A stretch of DNA of 10,186 nt from Lonsdalea britannica (GTDB taxonomy: Bacteria; Pseudomonadota; Gammaproteobacteria; Enterobacterales; Enterobacteriaceae). The DNA lies in NCBI RefSeq assembly GCF_946477055.1, contig NZ_CAMKXG010000121.1:1-10186 (forward strand), written 5' to 3'. Both the position numbers and the translations under genes were made by a program. A model generated the notes under the pieces. It was not told the origin of the DNA and made no database searches. It was given only the letters and a program-made list of their open reading frames with translations. Shown piece by piece: positions 6,272-10,186 of the stretch (its first letter is position 1; each line of letters starts with the position of its first letter).

Positions 6272-7147
6272 ATGAGCAAACCTGATTCTCTGACCCTGCC
6301 CGCGCCCCGGCATCGATTGATCACACTGCCGCGCATGCCGCTGACGTCGGCGATCGCGCTGGTGATCCTGACGCTCATCGTCGCGATGGCGATCTTCGCG
6401 CCCTGGATCGCCCCTCACGATCCGGTCGCGCTGTCGCCAGCCATGCGCCTGAAACCGCCCAGCGCGGAATTCTGGCTGGGGACGGACGCCTACGGACGCG
6501 ATCTATTTTCGCGCATTGTCTATGGCGCGCGGATTTCCCTGATCGTCGGCGTGGGCGTCACGGTGATGAGCGTGGTGATCGGCCTGCCGCTGGGCCTGCT
6601 GGCTGGTTATTTCCGCGGTATTGATGCGCTGATGATGCGTGTGATGGATGGCCTGATGGCGATCCCCGGTATTCTGCTGGCGATTGCCATCGTCTCTCTC
6701 AGCAGCGCCGGTATCTGGACCGTGATGGTCGCGATCATGGTGCCCGAGATCCCGCAGGTAGTGCGCCTGGTGCGCTCCCGGGTACTGTCGACTCGCGAAG
6801 AGCCGTATGTCGAGGCGGCAGTGCTGATGGGCACCTCCACATTTAAGGTGCTCACCCGGCATCTGATGCCGAACACGCTGGCGCCGCTTATCGTACAAAG
6901 CACCTATATCTGCGCTTCCGCCATCCTCACCGAGGCGATCCTGTCGTTCCTCGGCGCGGGCATCGGCACGGAGATCCCGACCTGGGGCAACATCATTTCC
7001 GAAGGGCGCGTGTACTTCCAGCTTAAACCTTCGCTGGTGCTGTGGGCCGGGTTGGCTCTGTCGCTGTGTATTCTGTCGATCAACCTGCTGGGCGATGCGG
7101 TGAGCGATGCGCTCGACCCGCGCCTGAAGAAAAGGGGAGCCGCATGA
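6272..7147 (+). CDS. ABC transporter permease, DppC/OppC type
   Basis: The second inner-membrane permease, 291 residues. It has the OppC N-terminal pattern: a single helix (SAIALVILTLIVAMAIFAPW), then IAPHDP and the conserved GTDAYGRDLFSRIVYGARISL region. The transport domain follows, with its EAA loop at about residues 176-200 (EEPYVEAAVLMG, then RHLMPN). The C-terminus LGDAVSDALDPRLK is characteristic of DppC/OppC. The start is ATG at 6272, with GAGGG at 6260-6264 overlapping the upstream stop codon; a longer frame from 6230 would run back into the first permease gene. The stop overlaps the ATPase start (ATGA at 7144-7147), indicating translational coupling. Confidence 0.94.
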   Translation: MSKPDSLTLPAPRHRLITLPRMPLTSAIALVILTLIVAMAIFAPWIAPHDPVALSPAMRLKPPSAEFWLGTDAYGRDLFSRIVYGARISLIVGVGVTVMSVVIGLPLGLLAGYFRGIDALMMRVMDGLMAIPGILLAIAIVSLSSAGIWTVMVAIMVPEIPQVVRLVRSRVLSTREEPYVEAAVLMGTSTFKVLTRHLMPNTLAPLIVQSTYICASAILTEAILSFLGAGIGTEIPTWGNIISEGRVYFQLKPSLVLWAGLALSLCILSINLLGDAVSDALDPRLKKRGAA

Positions 7148-8787
7148 GCGAAGACCGGAAAGATATTCTGCGCGTAGAAAACCTCTGCGTGAATACGGCG
7201 CAGGGCGCGCCCATCCTGCAAGGCATCTCATTCGAGATTCAGGCGGGAGAGACGGTCTGCCTGGTGGGAGAGAGCGGATCGGGCAAGTCGGTGACGTCGC
7301 TGGCGACCCTCGGGCTATTGCCCAAAGGCGCGTTGAGCGCGACCGGCGGACGGATCCTGCTGGATGGCGAAGATGTGTTGCAGGTCAGCAACGGTCGCCT
7401 CAAAGCGCTGCGCGGCAGCCGCATGGCGATGATTTTTCAGGAGCCGATGACCGCGCTCAACCCGGTGCTGACGGTCGGGCGGCAAATTGACGAAGTGTTG
7501 CAGACCCACACGGATCTGAATGCTCAGGCGCGTAAGGCGCGGGTCATGGATGCGCTGTCTCAGGTGCATCTGCCGGACATTGAACGAGTGTACGCAGCCT
7601 ATCCGCATCAGCTGAGCGGCGGCCAGCGTCAGCGCATCATGATTGCCATGGCGCTGGTGCTGGAACCGCGTCTGCTCATTGCTGACGAGCCGACCACCGC
7701 GCTGGACGTCACGACCCAGCAGCAAATTCTCAAACTGATCCGCGAGCTACAGCAGAAGCACGGCACGGCGGTGCTGTTTATCACTCACGATATGGGCGTG
7801 GTGGTGGATATCGCCGACCGTGTCTGCGTGATGCGTCAGGGGCATATCGTTGAGTCCGGCAGCGTACAGCAGGTGCTTTCGGCGCCGCAAGAAGCGTATA
7901 CCCAGGCTTTGCTGTCGGCGGTGCCGAGCCTGGTTCCCCGAGCGGCGCGGCGCGAGGCCGCCAGCGCGCAGGTGGTGCTGGACGTCGTCGAGCTGGGTAA
8001 AACCTATCCGGCGGCGGGCAGCGCGTGGTCGCTCTTTCGGAAACGGCGGCAAGGTACGCGGGCCGTACACGACGTGTCATTTATGCTCAAGCGCGGTCGT
8101 ACGCTGGGGATTGTTGGGGAAAGCGGTTCCGGCAAGTCGACGCTGGCGCGCTGCGTCATGCGCTTGCTGACGCCGACCTGCGGCGCGGTGCGAGTGACCG
8201 GCAAAGATATCTCCGAGCTGACGCCGGTGGGGCTCAAACCGCATCGCAAGCGGATCCAAATGGTGTTTCAGGACCCGAATCGGTCGCTGAATCCCCGCAT
8301 GAGCATTGGCCGGAGTCTGGTGGAAGGGCCGGTGAATTTCGGCGTACCGTTCGCACAGGCCTGGGCGCGGGGGCAGGAACTGCTGGAGCTGGTCGGGCTG
8401 CCCGCGGACGCCATCGACCGCTTTCCGCATCAGTTTTCCGGCGGTCAACGGCAGCGTATCGCGATTGCCCGCGCGCTGGCGATGGAGCCGGATGTCATCG
8501 TCGCCGATGAGGCAGTCTCTGCGCTCGACGTTTCGGTACAGGCGCAGGTGCTGCAACTACTGGCGGACATTCAGGAACGCATGCAGGTCGCCATCTTGTT
8601 CATCACCCACGATTTACGCGTAGCCGCTCAGGTCTGCGACGATGTGCTGGTCATGCAGTACGGTCAGGTTATCGAATATGGGCCGGCGGCCGATGTGCTG
8701 GCCCATCCCCAGCAGCCTTATACCCAGCAACTGATGGAGGCGGTCCCCGGCAAGGGATGGGACTTTGCCGCCGGACGGAGGATGTGA
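7144..8787 (+). CDS. Fused dual ABC ATPase (DppD-DppF type in one polypeptide)
   Basis: A 547-residue cytoplasmic ATPase with two complete ABC domains, equivalent to separate DppD and DppF proteins; the same layout is known in GsiA and YejF. Domain 1 has Walker A GESGSGKS at 42-49, signature LSGGQ at 157-161, Walker B IADEP with D181 and E182, and switch H215. Domain 2 has Walker A GESGSGKS at 325-332, signature FSGGQ at 431-435, and Walker B VADEA with D455 and E456. Both domains therefore look catalytically intact. In domain 2 the residue after the catalytic glutamate is A457 instead of the common proline. A peptide-importer C-terminal region follows domain 1 (about residues 235-265), and a shorter one ends the protein. 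The start is ATG at 7144, overlapping the permease stop; no separate second ATPase gene is present or needed. Confidence 0.95.
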   Translation: MSEDRKDILRVENLCVNTAQGAPILQGISFEIQAGETVCLVGESGSGKSVTSLATLGLLPKGALSATGGRILLDGEDVLQVSNGRLKALRGSRMAMIFQEPMTALNPVLTVGRQIDEVLQTHTDLNAQARKARVMDALSQVHLPDIERVYAAYPHQLSGGQRQRIMIAMALVLEPRLLIADEPTTALDVTTQQQILKLIRELQQKHGTAVLFITHDMGVVVDIADRVCVMRQGHIVESGSVQQVLSAPQEAYTQALLSAVPSLVPRAARREAASAQVVLDVVELGKTYPAAGSAWSLFRKRRQGTRAVHDVSFMLKRGRTLGIVGESGSGKSTLARCVMRLLTPTCGAVRVTGKDISELTPVGLKPHRKRIQMVFQDPNRSLNPRMSIGRSLVEGPVNFGVPFAQAWARGQELLELVGLPADAIDRFPHQFSGGQRQRIAIARALAMEPDVIVADEAVSALDVSVQAQVLQLLADIQERMQVAILFITHDLRVAAQVCDDVLVMQYGQVIEYGPAADVLAHPQQPYTQQLMEAVPGKGWDFAAGRRM

Positions 8788-8789
8788 CG

Positions 8790-10186
8790 ATGGCCTACGA
8801 TCTGCTGTTCCTGAACGTCACCGTGGTCGATGGAACGGGCAATGATCCCTATGTCGCTGACGTCGCGATCCGCGGCGATCGGATCGCAGCGATTGGGTCG
8901 CTGGCTGGACGCGACGCCGTGCGGACGATCGAAGGCGGCGGCCGCTGCCTGATGCCGGGATTTATCGATGTCCATACGCATGACGATACGCACGTCATCC
9001 GCACGCCGGACATGCTGGCGAAGATCTCGCAGGGCGTTACCACCGTCATCGTCGGCAACTGCGGGATCAGCGCATCGCCGGTGATACTGCCGGGCGCGCC
9101 GCCGGACCCGATGAATTTGTTGGGGGGCGAAGACGCGTTCATTTATCCGACCTTCGATGACTATGCCGACGCCGTCGAATGCGCCTGTCCCAGCGTCAAC
9201 GTGGCGGCGTTGATCGGCCATACGGCGCTGCGGGCCAACGTGATGGATCGTTTCGATCGCCCGGCCACGCCACCCGAGCTGGATCGGATGTGCGAGACGC
9301 TGGAAAAGGCGCTCGACGCAGGTGCCATCGGCCTCAGCTCTGGGCTGGCTTACACCAATGCGAAGCAGGCGCCGATGGCGGAGATGCAGCGTCTGGTGGA
9401 TATCGTCGGCGCGCACGGCGCGCTCTACACCACGCATATGCGCAACGAACATGACGGCCTGCTGGATTCGTTGCAGGAGTCGTTCAGCACCGCCCGACGG
9501 GCGGGCGCCGATCTGGTGATTTCCCACCTCAAGTGCGCGGGTGCGGGCAACTGGGGACGTGCGCCATTGGCGCTGGCCGCGCTGGAAAAGGCCGCTGACG
9601 AGCAATCCTGTAACTGCGACTGTTATCCCTATTCGGCCAGCTCAACCACGCTGGATGCCTGGCGCGTCGACGGCAAGATGGAGATCTTCATCACCTGGTC
9701 TGATCCCCATCCGGAGGTGGCCCGGCAGACGCTCAAAGCGATCGCCGAACAGTGGGGCGTCGATCAGTGGGAGGCCACCGAGCGTTTGCGTCCGGCGGGG
9801 GCGATCTATCACATGATGAGCGAGGACGATGTGCGCCAGATCCTGGCGCATCCGCTGTCGATGGTGGGCTCGGATGGGCTGCCCAACGATCCCAATCCTC
9901 ATCCGCGGCTGTGGGGAACCTTTCCACGCGTACTGGCGCATTATTGCCGGGATTTAAAGCTGTTCGAACTTCCCGAGGCCGTACGCAAAATGACGGGGCT
10001 GTCTGCCGCGCGTTTTAGGCTGCAAGATCGCGGCGTGGTGAGGGAAGGGGCGTTCGCCGATGTCGTGCTGGTCGATATGGCGACGATCCAGGACGTCGCA
10101 ACCTACAACGATCCCTGTCGGATCGCGCCGGGCATCGATCTGGTGGTGGTCAATGGCGTGGTGAGTTATGAGCAGGGCCGCGTACA
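8790..10186 (+). CDS. N-acyl-D-amino-acid deacylase (D-aminoacylase), C-terminus cut by window edge
   Basis: This zinc amidohydrolase is expected to cleave N-acyl-D-amino acids to a carboxylate and a free D-amino acid. The frame is open for 465 codons to the right edge; the family is about 480-500 residues, so only a short tail is missing. A small N-terminal beta part (DLLFLNVTVVDGTG) leads into the TIM-barrel. Metal-site residues are H62 and H64 (DVHTHDD), C91 (GNCGIS), H216 (THMRNE), H246 (SHLK) and D362 (GSDG). These are offset by only 4-5 residues from H67, H69, C96, H220, H250 and D366 as I recall them for the Alcaligenes faecalis enzyme. The metal-ligand cysteine separates this type from dihydroorotase or hydantoinase, where a carbamylated lysine is usual. 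The start is ATG at 8790, with GGAGG at 8777-8781 and only 2 nt after the ATPase stop. Its product would feed the aminotransferase upstream. Confidence 0.92.
   Translation, partial: MAYDLLFLNVTVVDGTGNDPYVADVAIRGDRIAAIGSLAGRDAVRTIEGGGRCLMPGFIDVHTHDDTHVIRTPDMLAKISQGVTTVIVGNCGISASPVILPGAPPDPMNLLGGEDAFIYPTFDDYADAVECACPSVNVAALIGHTALRANVMDRFDRPATPPELDRMCETLEKALDAGAIGLSSGLAYTNAKQAPMAEMQRLVDIVGAHGALYTTHMRNEHDGLLDSLQESFSTARRAGADLVISHLKCAGAGNWGRAPLALAALEKAADEQSCNCDCYPYSASSTTLDAWRVDGKMEIFITWSDPHPEVARQTLKAIAEQWGVDQWEATERLRPAGAIYHMMSEDDVRQILAHPLSMVGSDGLPNDPNPHPRLWGTFPRVLAHYCRDLKLFELPEAVRKMTGLSAARFRLQDRGVVREGAFADVVLVDMATIQDVATYNDPCRIAPGIDLVVVNGVVSYEQGRV

Noticed and set aside
5527..6378. A 283-codon minus-strand frame opposite the first permease gene
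   Set aside because: It is antisense to a clear DppB-type permease, has low-complexity Arg/His/Gln composition and no family features.
8718..9605. A 295-codon minus-strand frame opposite the D-aminoacylase gene
   Set aside because: It overlaps a coding frame in which all six metal-site residues are present. The antisense product is Arg/His/Gln-rich and unrecognisable.

Overview
The window looks like part of a proteobacterial chromosome. It is GC-rich, densely packed and has strong Shine-Dalgarno sites. The protein style suggests a gammaproteobacterium, perhaps Enterobacterales of the Serratia/Dickeya/Brenneria kind, but that placement is an inference with no rRNA or marker gene to support it. 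I see no rRNA, tRNA, CRISPR array, insertion sequence or phage gene.

Layout. Positions 1-580 hold the N-terminal part of an AEC-family (auxin efflux carrier-like) permease on the minus strand, cut by the left edge. A 174-bp divergent intergenic region follows. All other genes are on the plus strand: a LysR-type regulator (755-1675); a 120-bp regulatory gap; an N-carbamoyl-D-amino acid hydrolase of the nitrilase superfamily (1796-2719); a class IV PLP aminotransferase of the D-amino acid type (2735-3589); an exported family 5 substrate-binding protein (3689-5287); two Dpp/Opp-type permeases (5320-6261 and 6272-7147); one polypeptide carrying both ATPase domains (7144-8787); and an N-acyl-D-amino-acid deacylase (8790 to the right edge, cut). 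The last four genes are separated by 10 bp or less or overlap, so 1796-10186 reads as one operon, with a 99-bp gap before the binding protein.

How the genes fit together (inference from families and order). The importer would bring in N-blocked D-amino acids or peptides with D residues. The deacylase would remove N-acyl groups and the carbamoylase N-carbamoyl groups, both giving free D-amino acids. The aminotransferase would convert these to 2-oxo acids while moving the amino group to another oxo acid. The LysR protein is the obvious local regulator.

The most interesting non-coding signal is a pair of matching palindromes, TAAC-N5-GTTA, each also a T-N11-A LysR box. One (696-708) lies over the likely -10/start region of the regulator's own promoter. 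The other (1669-1689, with 8-bp arms) overlaps the regulator's stop codon and is centred about 65 bp upstream of a weak predicted promoter for the catabolic operon. This is the expected arrangement of an autorepressing activator. A second notable point is that the aminotransferase has Arg-Asn-Phe where canonical D-amino acid aminotransferases have Arg-x-His, so its substrate range may differ.
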